Origin: Cytobacillus stercorigallinarum
GTDB lineage: Bacteria; Bacillota; Bacilli; Bacillales; Cytobacillaceae
Direction: 5' to 3'
Length of the DNA stretch: 64,000 bases
Assembly (NCBI RefSeq): GCF_014836495.1
Contig: NZ_JACSQT010000008.1
Span: forward strand, 169,052 to 233,051
The notes beneath the pieces were generated by a model. It saw only the letters and a list, made by a program, of their open reading frames with translations, was not told the origin of the DNA and ran no database searches. The translations under genes and the position numbers were made by a program. Position 1 is the stretch's first letter; each line of letters starts with the position of its first letter. Below, piece by piece: positions 53,345 to 62,723 of the stretch.

Positions 53345-54997
53345 TAGTTCTTCGATTTTTTCTTTCTTTTTCTTTTTTAAGCGTTTTTTCTCTTCTTCCA
53401 TTTTACTTTCAATCCAACGTTTTTCCTCTTTTAATTCTTGTTTGATTAATTGTTTTTGTAACCTTCTTGACATTAATTTATCCTTTGTTGCTCCTGAAAG
53501 TTCGAGTTCCTTTTTCACTTGTTGAAGTTCTTTAACTAAAGATATAGTCATTAGGATCATTACAAAGGAAAATGGGAATGCAGCAATAATCATTGTATTT
53601 TGTAGTGCTTGGAGGCCTCCAGAGTAAAGCAATACAGTAGCAATGGCTGATAATAAGACACCCCAAATGAGTTTATTACGATTAGAAGGATTTAACACGC
53701 CTTTTACTGATTGCATACCTAAAACAACCGTAGCTGAATCACCTGAAGTAATAAAGAAAATGGCAATCAAGATGAGAGAGAGAAGAGATGTGATAAAACT
53801 TATAGGCATCTCTCTCAATGTCCCAAATAGCATTTGCTCAGTATTCATTGAAGCCAAATCAGCTATCCCTGACATTTGTAGATCGATAGCGGTACCTCCT
53901 AAGAAAGCGAACCAAATAAAAGTGACGATGGTAGGTACAAGCAATACGCCAATAGTAAATTCACGGATGGTCCTTCCTCTAGATACTCTTGCTATAAAAG
54001 TGCCGACATAAGGAGACCATGCCATCCACCATGCCCAATAAAAGATTGTCCAATTATTAATCCATTCTCTACTTTGCTCATTATTTGGTGTTAATCTAAA
54101 ACTCATTTCTGGCAGTCTTTGTATATACTTCCCGATCGTGTCTGTGAACAAATTTAAGGAATAAACCGTTGAACCAAAAATAATAAAAAAGAGGAGGAGC
54201 ACGAGAGCAAGAATCATATTCACATTCGATAAGATTTTAATACCTTTATCAATACCTGTAACTGCTGAAATCAAAAATATAACTGTAATAATGATAATAA
54301 TCACTAATTGTATTAGAAAAGAATTAGGGACATTCCAAATGTAAGAGATCCCACCATTAATTTGACTAGCACCAAAGCCAAGAGTAGTTGCGATTCCGGC
54401 AACAGTGGCGATGATACCGATAATATCTACTATTTTTCCTAAAGGACCGTCTGTATTCTTCATAATAGGGGATAGAGTAGAGCTGATCGAACCATCTCCC
54501 CCTCTCCGAAAATTGAAAAAGGCAATACAAAGAGCAATAATGACATATATACTCCAACCATGAATACCCCAATGAAAAAAGACGTATCTTAAAGCGTCCA
54601 TTGCGGCTTGATCTGTACCCATTTGCCCTGTAGGAGAATCAATAGCGAAATGAGAAATAGGTTCTGCCGTTCCCCAAAAAAGAAGTCCTGTTCCCATCCC
54701 GGCACTAAATAAAAGGGCAAACCAAGTAGGATAACTATATTCTGGTTTTTCGTCAGACTTCCCAAGTTTTAATTTGCCATAAGGGCTAACAATTAAGAAT
54801 AAGCAGACACAAACAAAAATAGTGACAATGATTAAATAATACCATCCAAAAGTAGAGGTGATGGCTGATTGAATAGCAGCTGTATAGTTTTCCATCACCT
54901 TTGGAGCGAATGCACCGATTAAAATTAAAACGAGTAAAATACTGACTGACCAATAAAAGACGGCCCCGAATTTTTGTTGTTTATCTATATTTTTCAC
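53324..54997 (-). CDS. BCCT family osmolyte transporter (OpuD/BetP type)
   Basis: The 557-aa protein takes up glycine betaine or a similar osmolyte with sodium. It has twelve hydrophobic segments, the substrate-site region FSAGMGTGLLFWGTAEP and the family signature WAWWMAWSPYVGTFIARVSRGRT. A long charged C-terminal tail (about residues 500-557), rich in Lys and Glu and predicted coiled coil, resembles the osmosensing tail of BetP. GTG 54995-54997 is the start, with GGGTGG upstream. It is monocistronic. Confidence 0.9.
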   Translation of the reverse strand: MKNIDKQQKFGAVFYWSVSILLVLILIGAFAPKVMENYTAAIQSAITSTFGWYYLIIVTIFVCVCLFLIVSPYGKLKLGKSDEKPEYSYPTWFALLFSAGMGTGLLFWGTAEPISHFAIDSPTGQMGTDQAAMDALRYVFFHWGIHGWSIYVIIALCIAFFNFRRGGDGSISSTLSPIMKNTDGPLGKIVDIIGIIATVAGIATTLGFGASQINGGISYIWNVPNSFLIQLVIIIIITVIFLISAVTGIDKGIKILSNVNMILALVLLLFFIIFGSTVYSLNLFTDTIGKYIQRLPEMSFRLTPNNEQSREWINNWTIFYWAWWMAWSPYVGTFIARVSRGRTIREFTIGVLLVPTIVTFIWFAFLGGTAIDLQMSGIADLASMNTEQMLFGTLREMPISFITSLLSLILIAIFFITSGDSATVVLGMQSVKGVLNPSNRNKLIWGVLLSAIATVLLYSGGLQALQNTMIIAAFPFSFVMILMTISLVKELQQVKKELELSGATKDKLMSRRLQKQLIKQELKEEKRWIESKMEEEKKRLKKKKKEKIEELNNKKED

Positions 54998-55252
54998 TCT
55001 CGTATCCCACCCTTTTTATGTTTCGAAACATTTAAATCGATCTCATTTCTTTTCCTCCTTTTTAGTGTTTCGAATTAATATAATTATTATGTACACTGAT
55101 CATGTGAAAAATGGTGTCGGGAAATAAGGCGTATAAGAGTGATAGGAAGTTCTTCCTTTTTGCGACCTGAGTTAACCTATCCAAACAGAGCAATAAATGA
55201 CAGGAGTAAATAAATGATGCGTTATACAATCAAAGCGGAGGGGGAAGAGAAT

Positions 55253-56113
55253 ATGAGTTGGGTAACAGATATACAAAAAGCGTTGGATTATATTGAAGCC
55301 AATTTGTTGGAAAAATTACACAGTGAGGAGGTAGCAAAACAAGCGAATACTTCTCCTTTTCATTTCCAACGAACGTTTGCCATTTTAACGGATATGACGC
55401 TAGGGGAATATATAAGACGACGAAGGTTAACAAGTGCAGCCATAGAGCTTGGTAATTTTGATGAGAAAATCATTGATATTGCACTAAAATACGGCTATGA
55501 AACCCCAGAAGCATTTACTAAGGCATTCAAAAAACAACATCATATCTCACCATCAGAAGTAAAGAAGTACCGTGGAAAGTTACAATTATATCAGCCTTTA
55601 AAAATACATGTAACATTAGAAGGAGTCGAACCAATGAATCATACGATTATTTCAAAAGAAAGCTTTCAAGTAGTCGGTATAAGAAAGAATTATTCGCTTG
55701 AAAACGATGAAAATCTAAAAGAAATTCCAAAGTTTTGGAATCAAGTAAATCAAGATGGGACTTGTGAACGTTTACTTTCATTAAATAATGGTTCAATCAA
55801 AGGTCTACTTGGTGTTTGTGTGGATTATAAAAAACAACAAGAGATTGAATATTGGATTGCTGTGAACTATGATGGAGATTCGACTAACTTTGAAACAATA
55901 ACGATTCCAGCTTCAACTTGGGCCGTATTTCAAGTGACAGGAGAGATGCCACAAGCAATGCAGCACACGTGGAAACAAATATTCTCAGAATGGTTTCCAA
56001 CAAGCGGTTATAGACATGCGGGAACGGTTGAGTTAGAGGTATATCCTGAAGGTGATTCTAATCGTAGCGATTTTTACTCAGAAATTTGGGTCCCTGTAAT
56101 CAAAGAGCTTTAA
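55253..56113 (+). CDS. AraC family regulator with GyrI-like ligand domain
   Basis: The ~286-aa protein has an N-terminal AraC-type pair of helix-turn-helix motifs (HSEEVAKQANTSPFHFQRTF and the IIDIALKYGYETPEAFTKAFKK segment) and a C-terminal GyrI-like domain (from about residue 130) of the Rob/SoxS relative type, which binds hydrophobic drugs. Start is ambiguous: ATG 55253 follows GGAGGGGG with a 9-nt spacer and fits the family start, while ATG 55214 has AGGAG 7 nt upstream and would add 13 residues. It is convergent with an MFS transporter gene, possibly its target. Confidence 0.85.
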   Translation: MSWVTDIQKALDYIEANLLEKLHSEEVAKQANTSPFHFQRTFAILTDMTLGEYIRRRRLTSAAIELGNFDEKIIDIALKYGYETPEAFTKAFKKQHHISPSEVKKYRGKLQLYQPLKIHVTLEGVEPMNHTIISKESFQVVGIRKNYSLENDENLKEIPKFWNQVNQDGTCERLLSLNNGSIKGLLGVCVDYKKQQEIEYWIAVNYDGDSTNFETITIPASTWAVFQVTGEMPQAMQHTWKQIFSEWFPTSGYRHAGTVELEVYPEGDSNRSDFYSEIWVPVIKEL

Positions 56114-56125
56114 ATAAAATTAAAA

Positions 56126-56152
56126 AGCTGGGTTGTAATCATAAACCCAGCT
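56126..56152 (-). terminator. Terminator after the CynX-type MFS gene
   Basis: Perfect 9-bp stem (56126-56134 with 56144-56152), followed on the minus strand by a T-rich run. Confidence 0.7.
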
Positions 56153-56158
56153 AAACGA

Positions 56159-57361
56159 TTATGAGATTTGCTTGAGGTTTGTGGTTTCCTGCACAAAAAC
56201 ATTCCTTCCTGCGCCAATACCACATAAAGTAAAAAGAATAGCAACAGTAATAAGGGCAAAAAATGCTGTATGCCATTGGTGGAAAAGGTCATAAAGAAAA
56301 CCAAGTAAGAAAGGACCACATGCGGCCAATAAGTAACCAAAAGATTGAGCCATGCCAGAAAGAGAGGCTGCCTGCTCACTGTTCATAGATCGTAGACTCA
56401 TTAATGCTAAAGAATGACTTATGGCAGCACCTAGAGAAAGACCGATGAGGATAATACTCAGAAATGATATCACCGTACTTGAAGTAAGAAATAACCCACA
56501 TAAACCTGTAATAAGAGTTGAACCAATTCCTAAGCCAATCCATTTTTGATGCGCTAATCTTTCTCCTAGTATAGGAATAAAAAAACTTGCTGGTAACCCC
56601 GAAAATTGCATGACAGTAAGCATCCAACCACCCATTTCTAACGTGAAACCTTTTGATAACAAAATCTCTGGTAACCATGTGGAAAAACCAAAATAAATAA
56701 ACGATTGTAATCCCATAAATCCGGTGATTTGCCATGCGATGCCCGATTTAAACAAAGTAGAGAATGAAAGGAGCGGGACAGGATTTATTTTAGGTCTCTT
56801 TTTAATAAATGGTATCCATAGAATACAAGCAAGTATGACAGGGATTGCCCAAATGAGTAGACTAGGTTCCCATGTGATTCCATTGCTAGAAAGTGTTCCG
56901 CTAATACCTGGTGCAAAACCAGCAAATACACCCATTGCTAACGTATATATGCCGGTAATTAATCCTACTTTTAAAGGGAATTGTGCTTTAACAAGGCTTG
57001 GGAGTAACACGTTACAAATACCTATTCCTATTCCAATCATGAAGGTACCAACAAATAGAATGAACAATATATTAGTAGAGCGCATGAAGATACCTAGCCC
57101 AATCAGTGTTAGCCCGCAGAAAAGTGTCCTCTCTATCCCCCATCTTTTTGCAAATATAGGGGCAAAGGAGGAGATGGCTGAAAAAGCTAATAAAGGGAAT
57201 GTGGTTAGTAAACTCACTGTACTCGTATTAAATTGCATTTCATGTTGAATGTCTCCAATAATTGGGCCAACTGAAGTAATCGCAGGACGTAAATTAAACG
57301 CAACTGCGATGATGCCTATAAAAATAAGTATATTCCTACCTTGATTGCTTCTATCTGTCAT
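56159..57361 (-). CDS. MFS transporter, CynX/NimT family
   Basis: The 400-aa protein has twelve hydrophobic segments. The N-terminal FNLRPAITSVGPIIGDI and the central SFIYFGFSTWLPEILLSKG and MGWMLTVMQFSGLPASF-like segments are typical of the CynX/NimT group, which includes cyanate and 2-nitroimidazole exporters. ATG 57361 follows AAGAGGCG. The start codon lies in one arm of an 11-bp perfect inverted repeat (57360-57403), suggesting an operator or a translational hairpin. Substrate unknown; the AraC/GyrI gene is convergent. Confidence 0.87.
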   Translation of the reverse strand: MTDRSNQGRNILIFIGIIAVAFNLRPAITSVGPIIGDIQHEMQFNTSTVSLLTTFPLLAFSAISSFAPIFAKRWGIERTLFCGLTLIGLGIFMRSTNILFILFVGTFMIGIGIGICNVLLPSLVKAQFPLKVGLITGIYTLAMGVFAGFAPGISGTLSSNGITWEPSLLIWAIPVILACILWIPFIKKRPKINPVPLLSFSTLFKSGIAWQITGFMGLQSFIYFGFSTWLPEILLSKGFTLEMGGWMLTVMQFSGLPASFFIPILGERLAHQKWIGLGIGSTLITGLCGLFLTSSTVISFLSIILIGLSLGAAISHSLALMSLRSMNSEQAASLSGMAQSFGYLLAACGPFLLGFLYDLFHQWHTAFFALITVAILFTLCGIGAGRNVFVQETTNLKQIS

Positions 57362-57403
57362 AATTAACGCCTCTTTTCAAGTTATCCAAGACGCGTTAAT
57401 TAT
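57360..57403. promoter_or_regulatory. Inverted repeat overlapping the MFS start codon
   Basis: ATAATTAACGC (57360-57370) and GCGTTAATTAT (57393-57403) are perfect 11-bp arms with a 22-nt spacer. In the minus-strand mRNA the ribosome binding site AAGAGG is in the loop and part of the start codon in the stem. Confidence 0.55.
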
Positions 57404-57454
57404 AATGAATTTTCTGACTAATGTATAGGGTGATGACATGTTTTTTAATGTCTA

Positions 57455-57784
57455 TTATTTTTTTGTCTTCGGTGGTAATTGAAGACAGCGCAACAATTGA
57501 GTTTCTATACTATTTTGCACGGTGTGCTCAATAAAGAAATCGCTAATCATCTTTTTGTATTTTTCGTCTTCGAACATTTTTTTATTTTGCAGTTCCATCT
57601 CGGCGAGCCCTTCATATTTGGCAATGAGGCAATAGGTATGATCCTTGCCGGAAATAGGGGAGAGGACTTCAATCTCGTGACTATAGTTTTCGTTGCGAAA
57701 GCTTTTGATATTAGCGAGATTTTGAATACCTTCTTGAAAGTTTTCTTGTTTAAGTTGAAACGATTGATATACATAAATACTCAT
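57455..57784 (-). CDS. Small protein of unknown function, ABM-like fold possible
   Basis: The ~109-aa soluble protein has alternating beta strands and helices (SIYVYQSFQL, then EIEVLSPISGKDHTYCLIAKYEG) typical of dimeric ferredoxin-like barrels such as the ABM superfamily. This is a guess from sequence pattern; no catalytic residue is evident. I take ATG 57784, ten nt after a GGGG site, as start; two earlier in-frame starts are possible (to 57826). Confidence 0.55.
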   Translation of the reverse strand: MSIYVYQSFQLKQENFQEGIQNLANIKSFRNENYSHEIEVLSPISGKDHTYCLIAKYEGLAEMELQNKKMFEDEKYKKMISDFFIEHTVQNSIETQLLRCLQLPPKTKK

Positions 57785-57826
57785 AATGAACATTCCCCAA
57801 TCTTCTTTTATCAATTTAAACTTCAT

Positions 57827-58096
57827 TTATTTTTTGTCGATATTGAATGATATAAGAGTATTTTGATATTAATATGCTGCGATTATTCATTTTCTTCTTA
57901 GAAACTTAATTAAAGGAAGGGAGGGTTATGTCGCTTTTGCTCTATTATTTATCGGAGTTTGCGCAACTATCAAAGGCAAATGCACTATGAGCAAATCATC
58001 TATGCGCAGTTTTTTACTGTTATCGCTATGATTTATGGGAAAATGGTTTCTACTCACTGCTACTTGTTTAATACTGAGGAGTTAGGAAGACAATAA
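57827..58096. other. Gap with no clear gene
   Basis: AT-rich. A 20-codon frame at 57928-57990 lies after a GGGAGGG motif, but the spacer is only 2 nt and the peptide has no recognisable features, so it is not claimed. Confidence 0.45.
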
Positions 58097-58128
58097 AAAA
58101 GCACTTGATGATGTCATCAAATGCTTTT
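58097..58128 (-). terminator. Terminator after the MltG-like gene
   Basis: 15-bp stem with one mismatch (58097-58111 with 58114-58128), T-rich on the minus-strand exit. Confidence 0.7.
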
Positions 58129-58139
58129 CTCGAGGAAAC

Positions 58140-58688
58140 TTATTTCTTAAATACTGTATTAACAAGGTCGTTCATTGACATGTCGCTATTAACTTCAAAT
58201 GTACCTGGGCGCAGGTCATTTTCGAGGCCTTTTTTCTCTACTGTATCAAAGAAGTCTTTACCATTTTTAATAATTTTAGCGGACTCAAGTGCATCACCGA
58301 CGTCGATACTCGTCATACCAGAAGTAACTGTGAGCATCGTACGGTAAACAGCTTTTTCATTTTCATTTGCTTTGGCATCGTTAAGTTGCTTTTTAAGCTT
58401 TTCATTTTCTTCTTTAACAGAAGCAATATCTTTCATATCTTTATTGATATTGTTCCATTCTTTTTCACTGTGAATAATAAATCCTTGAGATTGTAATGCT
58501 TCTTCCATCTCTTCTGTACTAAGTTCTTCTTTGTTTGCTTCAGCTGGTTGGTCTACTTCTTCGGTTGCTTTCGGCTCAGCGGCTTCTGTTTGTTTGCTAT
58601 CAGACGGACTAAGGAAATAGGTAATTCCGAGGATGACTGCTGCAACAATTAAACCACCAGCAAAGCTGCGCATCGTTTTTTCACTCAT
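58140..58688 (-). CDS. Membrane-anchored protein with an MltG/YceG-like stub
   Basis: The 182-aa protein has an N-terminal transmembrane helix (about residues 10-28), an acidic linker, a coiled-coil (about 70-112), and a C-terminal segment (DVGDALESAKII... LRPGTFEVNSDMSMNDLVN) that looks like the LysM-like N-terminal region of MltG/YceG lytic transglycosylases. The catalytic YceG domain itself is absent. It probably binds peptidoglycan or regulates cell-wall synthesis. It overlaps the next gene by 4 bases (ATGA), forming an operon. Confidence 0.65.
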   Translation of the reverse strand: MSEKTMRSFAGGLIVAAVILGITYFLSPSDSKQTEAAEPKATEEVDQPAEANKEELSTEEMEEALQSQGFIIHSEKEWNNINKDMKDIASVKEENEKLKKQLNDAKANENEKAVYRTMLTVTSGMTSIDVGDALESAKIIKNGKDFFDTVEKKGLENDLRPGTFEVNSDMSMNDLVNTVFKK

Positions 58689-59062
58689 TGAGCTACTTTA
58701 CTCCTTTCCGTACTACGTTTTTCGTATGGAGCTAGTAGGTTGTTCACTTCTTGTAAAGACATCTTTTGTTTTTGAGCGATGCTTTCGTTGGAATATCCTC
58801 TTCTATGTAGGTCTATCATTTCGCGTAGAAGTAATCTATGATCAGATTGTACTTCAGAAGTACCTGCTTCTACGGCAGTTATCTCAGCATCTATTTCCAT
58901 GAATTTCACTTTTTGTTGCAATTGGTGAATTTCATCCATTAAGGAAAAAGAAACCTGATCAATATGTTGCTCTTGTTCCGATTTCGATTGTTTACCCTTA
59001 ACAAATGATAAAATGAGCAACACAACTGCTGCACCAAGTAAAATGGCTAATACCCATTCCAT
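58685..59062 (-). CDS. Membrane-anchored protein with coiled coil and HTH-like tail
   Basis: The ~126-aa protein has one N-terminal membrane helix (about 3-20), a Gln/Glu-rich coiled coil (about 35-60), and a C-terminal segment (MIDLHRRGYSNESIAQKQKMSLQEVNNLL) that reads as a helix-turn-helix. ATG 59062 follows GAGGAGG with a 9-nt spacer; the longer frame to 59080 uses that site as coding sequence. Its partner is the MltG-like stub, overlapping by 4 bases. A membrane-tethered HTH could be a protein-interaction module rather than a DNA binder. Function unknown. Confidence 0.65.
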   Translation of the reverse strand: MEWVLAILLGAAVVLLILSFVKGKQSKSEQEQHIDQVSFSLMDEIHQLQQKVKFMEIDAEITAVEAGTSEVQSDHRLLLREMIDLHRRGYSNESIAQKQKMSLQEVNNLLAPYEKRSTERSKVAQ

Positions 59063-59328
59063 CTCATAATTCCTCCTCATATGAAACTATTATCCTGTGA
59101 TTTTATAATTATACCTTCCTTTTTGTCGAAATACGATTATTTATGACAAAAATGCCACTAAAGTCATATTTCTGTAATATAAAAACACAGCTTACATGCT
59201 CCTATTATAGTATAAGAGAATGGGGTCTGATTTCAAGCAATGTACAATGAGTGTTTTTTTTTGCAAAAGGTTTGCGTCTTTATGAAAGAAAAGGTTAAAA
59301 TGCAATAAATATATTGAAGGAGTGCAAC

Positions 59329-60228
59329 ATGAATACATTATTTAATAATCAAGCAAAAGTTTATAAAGAGAAAAATAAAAATAGGGGACGCCTACTCATT
59401 AAATGTCCTGATCGACCAGGGATTGTCGCCCATATTTCGAAGTTTTTATTTCAATATCAAGCCAATATTATTGAATCCAGTCAATATTCTACTAATCATG
59501 AAGGCGGCAACTTTTTTATGCGCATTGAATTTGAGTGCCCTGACCTTCCACAAAAATTTGCACAAATGAAAGAGTCATTTATAAATGTTGCTCAAGATTT
59601 TGAGATGGAATGGAAGTTACAACAAAATAGTGAATTAAAAAGAACGGCCATCTTCGTATCAAAGCAACTACATTGTTTAAGAGAGATACTCCTAGAATGG
59701 CAGAATGGCGACATGATGATGGAAATTCCATTAGTTATTAGTAACCATCTAGAGGCAAAAGAAATTGTTGAGTCATTAGGTATACCTTTTTACCATATTC
59801 CTGCTTCAAAAGAAAATCGTGAAGAAGTGGAAACAAAGCAGCTACAATTACTTGAAGAATATAATATCGATGTTGTCATTCTCGCTCGTTATATGCAAAT
59901 TTTAACGTCGCGATTTGTGTCTGCTCAACCGAATAAAATTATTAATATCCATCATTCTTTTTTACCGGCATTTGTTGGTGCGAAACCATATGATCGTGCC
60001 TATGCACGTGGAGTGAAGATTATCGGTGCAACTTCACATTATGTCACCAATGATTTAGATGAGGGGCCGATTATCGAGCAAGATATAAGTCGAGTTGATC
60101 ATAGGGATGAAGTAGAGGACTTGAAGAGAAAGGGAGCCTCAATCGAGCGCAGTGTTTTAGCTAGAGCAGTAAAGTGGCATCTTGAAGATCGCGTGATTGT
60201 ATATGGTAATAAAACGGTTGTTTTTTAA
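59329..60228 (+). CDS. purU: Formyltetrahydrofolate deformylase PurU
   Basis: The 299-aa enzyme hydrolyses 10-formyl-THF to THF and formate, balancing one-carbon units. The N-terminal ACT regulatory domain (about 20-90) is followed by the formyl-transferase fold; the catalytic residues lie in NIHHSFLPAF and HYVTNDLDEGPI. ATG 59329 follows GAAGGAGTG; the longer frame from 59314 would include it. It is monocistronic with a terminator. Confidence 0.93.
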   Translation: MNTLFNNQAKVYKEKNKNRGRLLIKCPDRPGIVAHISKFLFQYQANIIESSQYSTNHEGGNFFMRIEFECPDLPQKFAQMKESFINVAQDFEMEWKLQQNSELKRTAIFVSKQLHCLREILLEWQNGDMMMEIPLVISNHLEAKEIVESLGIPFYHIPASKENREEVETKQLQLLEEYNIDVVILARYMQILTSRFVSAQPNKIINIHHSFLPAFVGAKPYDRAYARGVKIIGATSHYVTNDLDEGPIIEQDISRVDHRDEVEDLKRKGASIERSVLARAVKWHLEDRVIVYGNKTVVF

Positions 60229-60247
60229 AAAATAAATCATAATACTT

Positions 60248-60277
60248 AAATCGGGGATTTTTCCTCGATTTTTTATT
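60248..60277 (+). terminator. Rho-independent terminator after purU
   Basis: 10-bp stem (60248-60257 with 60262-60271) with a wobble, 4-nt loop, followed by T6. Confidence 0.8.
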
Positions 60278-60737
60278 CCTAAAAACGATGAAAGCGGTTT
60301 ATTGTTCAAAAAGAATGATTAAAGTAAGAAAATATCCTTATTTATGCGGGAATTTGAATTTGACAGCTTGTTTAAATTTTTTTCAATGCATTACCAGGAC
60401 ATTCGCAAACAGTACCGCTGGTGTGGAAGCTGTTATAAGCGATGAAAACGAAAAAAATAACGGCACAATTCGCTATTATGGTTGTCCTGCAGAAGAAGTT
60501 CTTTCTGGGAAAAGGGAGAAGGGAAATTTCCAAGTGAATTACTTGCAACACTTTTAGTAATGTTGTTGGAATGTAAAAGAAAGAGGAAAAGAATATAAAG
60601 CAGCGATTCTTGATAATCTCTCCGCCCTAAAACTAACGAGCCTTATCATTCCTCAAAAAAAGCCCAGATCACATTGAATGATTTTAAATGAATATAATAG
60701 GTGCGGGCTTTTCTTGAGTGGAAAAAAGGTAAATTAT
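60272..60737. other. Gap with an M20 peptidase remnant
   Basis: About 460 bases, containing the amidohydrolase remnant at 60411-60525 and a long-loop hairpin (60658-60665 with 60705-60712) that may end the sqhC transcript. No intact gene. Confidence 0.6.
60411..60525 (+). pseudogene. M20 family amidohydrolase remnant
   Basis: An open stretch encodes TAGVEAVISDENEKNNGTIR followed by YYGCPAEEVLSGKREKG, which matches the internal region of M20 peptidases of the AbgB/AmhX type. Nothing before or after it resembles the rest of the ~400-residue enzyme, and the surrounding frame lacks a ribosome binding site. A degenerate match to the upstream Pro-Gly-His-Ser motif is seen in another frame near 60388-60399. 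Confidence 0.7.
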
Positions 60738-62639
60738 TTACGGTGTTATTCTACTATCATACTCATTTTCTCCGTATTTTTCTCGATAATGTGCCAACGC
60801 TAATAAGGGGAAAATATAGCGATAACTGTGATAATGAAAATAAATAGCACCCGCGAGACCTTGCCCTGCAGGGTAGTCTTCACGCCAATCTTTATTGTCC
60901 AAAGATGTGAGGAGATATTTTACGCCTCTTTTAATTGTCTCATCTGGCTTCTGACTTACCGAAATTAATGCATCTATGGCCCATGCTGTATGTGTGAGTG
61001 TACTATCACCTAATGGGATATATTTTTTTTGTTTGTCACTTAATGCGGATTCCCCATAACCTCCATCAGCATTTTGAATGGATCGTAGCCAGCTCGTAGC
61101 CTTCTTGATCATTTTACTTTTATTGTCATATTCAATAGCTGATAATCCTGTAAGAGCTGCCCAAGTCCCGTATATATAGCAAATGCCCCATCGGCCATAC
61201 CAGGAACCGTTCTTTTCTTGGTGTGTTTTAAGCCACTCAATACTTCTGTGAAAATGAGGATGTTGGTGCGGCATATGTGTGTAATTTCCTAAAAACTCCA
61301 TGGCTCTTCCTGTTAAATCGGCACTGCTTGGATCCGTAAGAATAAATTCACTATCTTGGATTGGTACTAAAGCTAATAACTTATTATTGGTGTTCTTTTC
61401 AAAAGCTGGCCAACCACCATCATCATTTTGCATGGAAACGAGCCAATTGACGCCTAAATTCCAAGCCTCTTTTATATCATCACGGCTTTTTGCAGAGTTA
61501 GTAATAGCACGAAGAGTGGCTGAGGTATCGTCAGTATCTGGCTGAAAAGTATTGATGTCAGAGAACCCCCAAGCTCCTGGTTTTGTCTTAGGATTATGAA
61601 TGATCCAATCTCCAAATTTATATTGTTGTCTACTAAGTAAATAATTGGTTGCTTTTTTTATCATTGGATCATTTGGTGTTAATCCAGCTTTTTGTAAAGA
61701 ATAACTAAGCAAGCTTGTATTCCAAACAGAAGCAGTAGTGAATTGGATATGTGTATGACCTTTTACTTTTGTTTGGAATCCGTATAATCCTTTTACCGCA
61801 TTCTCAATCAACGGATCATCTTTTTTATGTCCTAATGATAGTAATGCGAATACCATTAAAAATGTTGAGCTAATATATCCGAATAAGGTCCCGTCTGGTT
61901 CTAGGTGATTAATCATATATTGTTTCGCACGGCTCATACTCAGTTGGTGTAGTTCTTGTGGCAGGCCTATAATTTTCTTCATACTTGCTTTAATTGTTTT
62001 GTGTATGGTTCGCCATTCAGAGGATCGGGACCAACTAAAGTTTGCTTCCACTCTCGAAGTGAACAAATCTGATAAATCTGGACTGCTGGCTGTTCGAAAA
62101 CGAAATTTTTTATCTGCAATGATCATAATTGGAACTATATTTGCTCTACCGTATACGGAGATGCTATAGAAATTGATTGGCATGACAGGCTGTATGAGCA
62201 TCAGTTCAATTGGCAGGGGAAAGAACTTTGGCCATTCATACTGTCCTGTGATTGTAAGAATCAGTTTGGTTAGGAAATGGGTTTCCTCTATGCCTCCTTG
62301 TTGTAGAATGAATCGTTTCGCTCTTTTCATTCGATCATCTTTTTTATCGATATAACCTGAATACAACAATGCATGATATGCCTCGACAGTTAAGGAAAGA
62401 CTACCGTTTCTTTCATCATAATAATGTTTCCATGCACCGTTTTCCTCCTGTTTACTTAGTATCCTTTTAACCAATTGTTTTATCATCTCTTCATCATCAA
62501 TTTCCAAACTTCTTAATAAAATAATCATATACGTATCAGTGGATATACTAGATTCAAAAGGATATTCCCAAGTACCTGAAGCTGTTTGGTCTGCTCTTAA
62601 AGTAGCAATTAAATGATCGATTCCATTTGAGACCTTCAT
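60738..62639 (-). CDS. sqhC: Squalene-hopene cyclase family protein, sporulenol synthase-like
   Basis: The ~633-aa protein cyclises a linear terpenoid. The catalytic DxDD motif is DTDD at residues 368-371 and several QW repeats are present (QNDDGGWPAFE, QEKNGSWYGRW, QNADGGYGES). Length matches B. subtilis SqhC, which makes sporulenol from tetraprenyl-beta-curcumene in spore membranes; a spore former without hopanoid context fits that better than hopene synthesis. ATG 62639 follows AAAAGGGTGA; the longer frame to 62702 has no such site. It is divergent from the DUF2515 gene. Confidence 0.9.
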   Translation of the reverse strand: MKVSNGIDHLIATLRADQTASGTWEYPFESSISTDTYMIILLRSLEIDDEEMIKQLVKRILSKQEENGAWKHYYDERNGSLSLTVEAYHALLYSGYIDKKDDRMKRAKRFILQQGGIEETHFLTKLILTITGQYEWPKFFPLPIELMLIQPVMPINFYSISVYGRANIVPIMIIADKKFRFRTASSPDLSDLFTSRVEANFSWSRSSEWRTIHKTIKASMKKIIGLPQELHQLSMSRAKQYMINHLEPDGTLFGYISSTFLMVFALLSLGHKKDDPLIENAVKGLYGFQTKVKGHTHIQFTTASVWNTSLLSYSLQKAGLTPNDPMIKKATNYLLSRQQYKFGDWIIHNPKTKPGAWGFSDINTFQPDTDDTSATLRAITNSAKSRDDIKEAWNLGVNWLVSMQNDDGGWPAFEKNTNNKLLALVPIQDSEFILTDPSSADLTGRAMEFLGNYTHMPHQHPHFHRSIEWLKTHQEKNGSWYGRWGICYIYGTWAALTGLSAIEYDNKSKMIKKATSWLRSIQNADGGYGESALSDKQKKYIPLGDSTLTHTAWAIDALISVSQKPDETIKRGVKYLLTSLDNKDWREDYPAGQGLAGAIYFHYHSYRYIFPLLALAHYREKYGENEYDSRITP

Positions 62640-62723
62640 GATATTCACCCTTTTCGTTACTTTTCCTAACAATGTAATCATTATTAATACATGAGTATTC
62701 ATTGGACAAAATAATCATTCATA

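Noticed and set aside
60288..60557. Complete 89-aa protein gene
   Set aside because: Only its middle has family character (M20 remnant); no start signal and unrelated ends.
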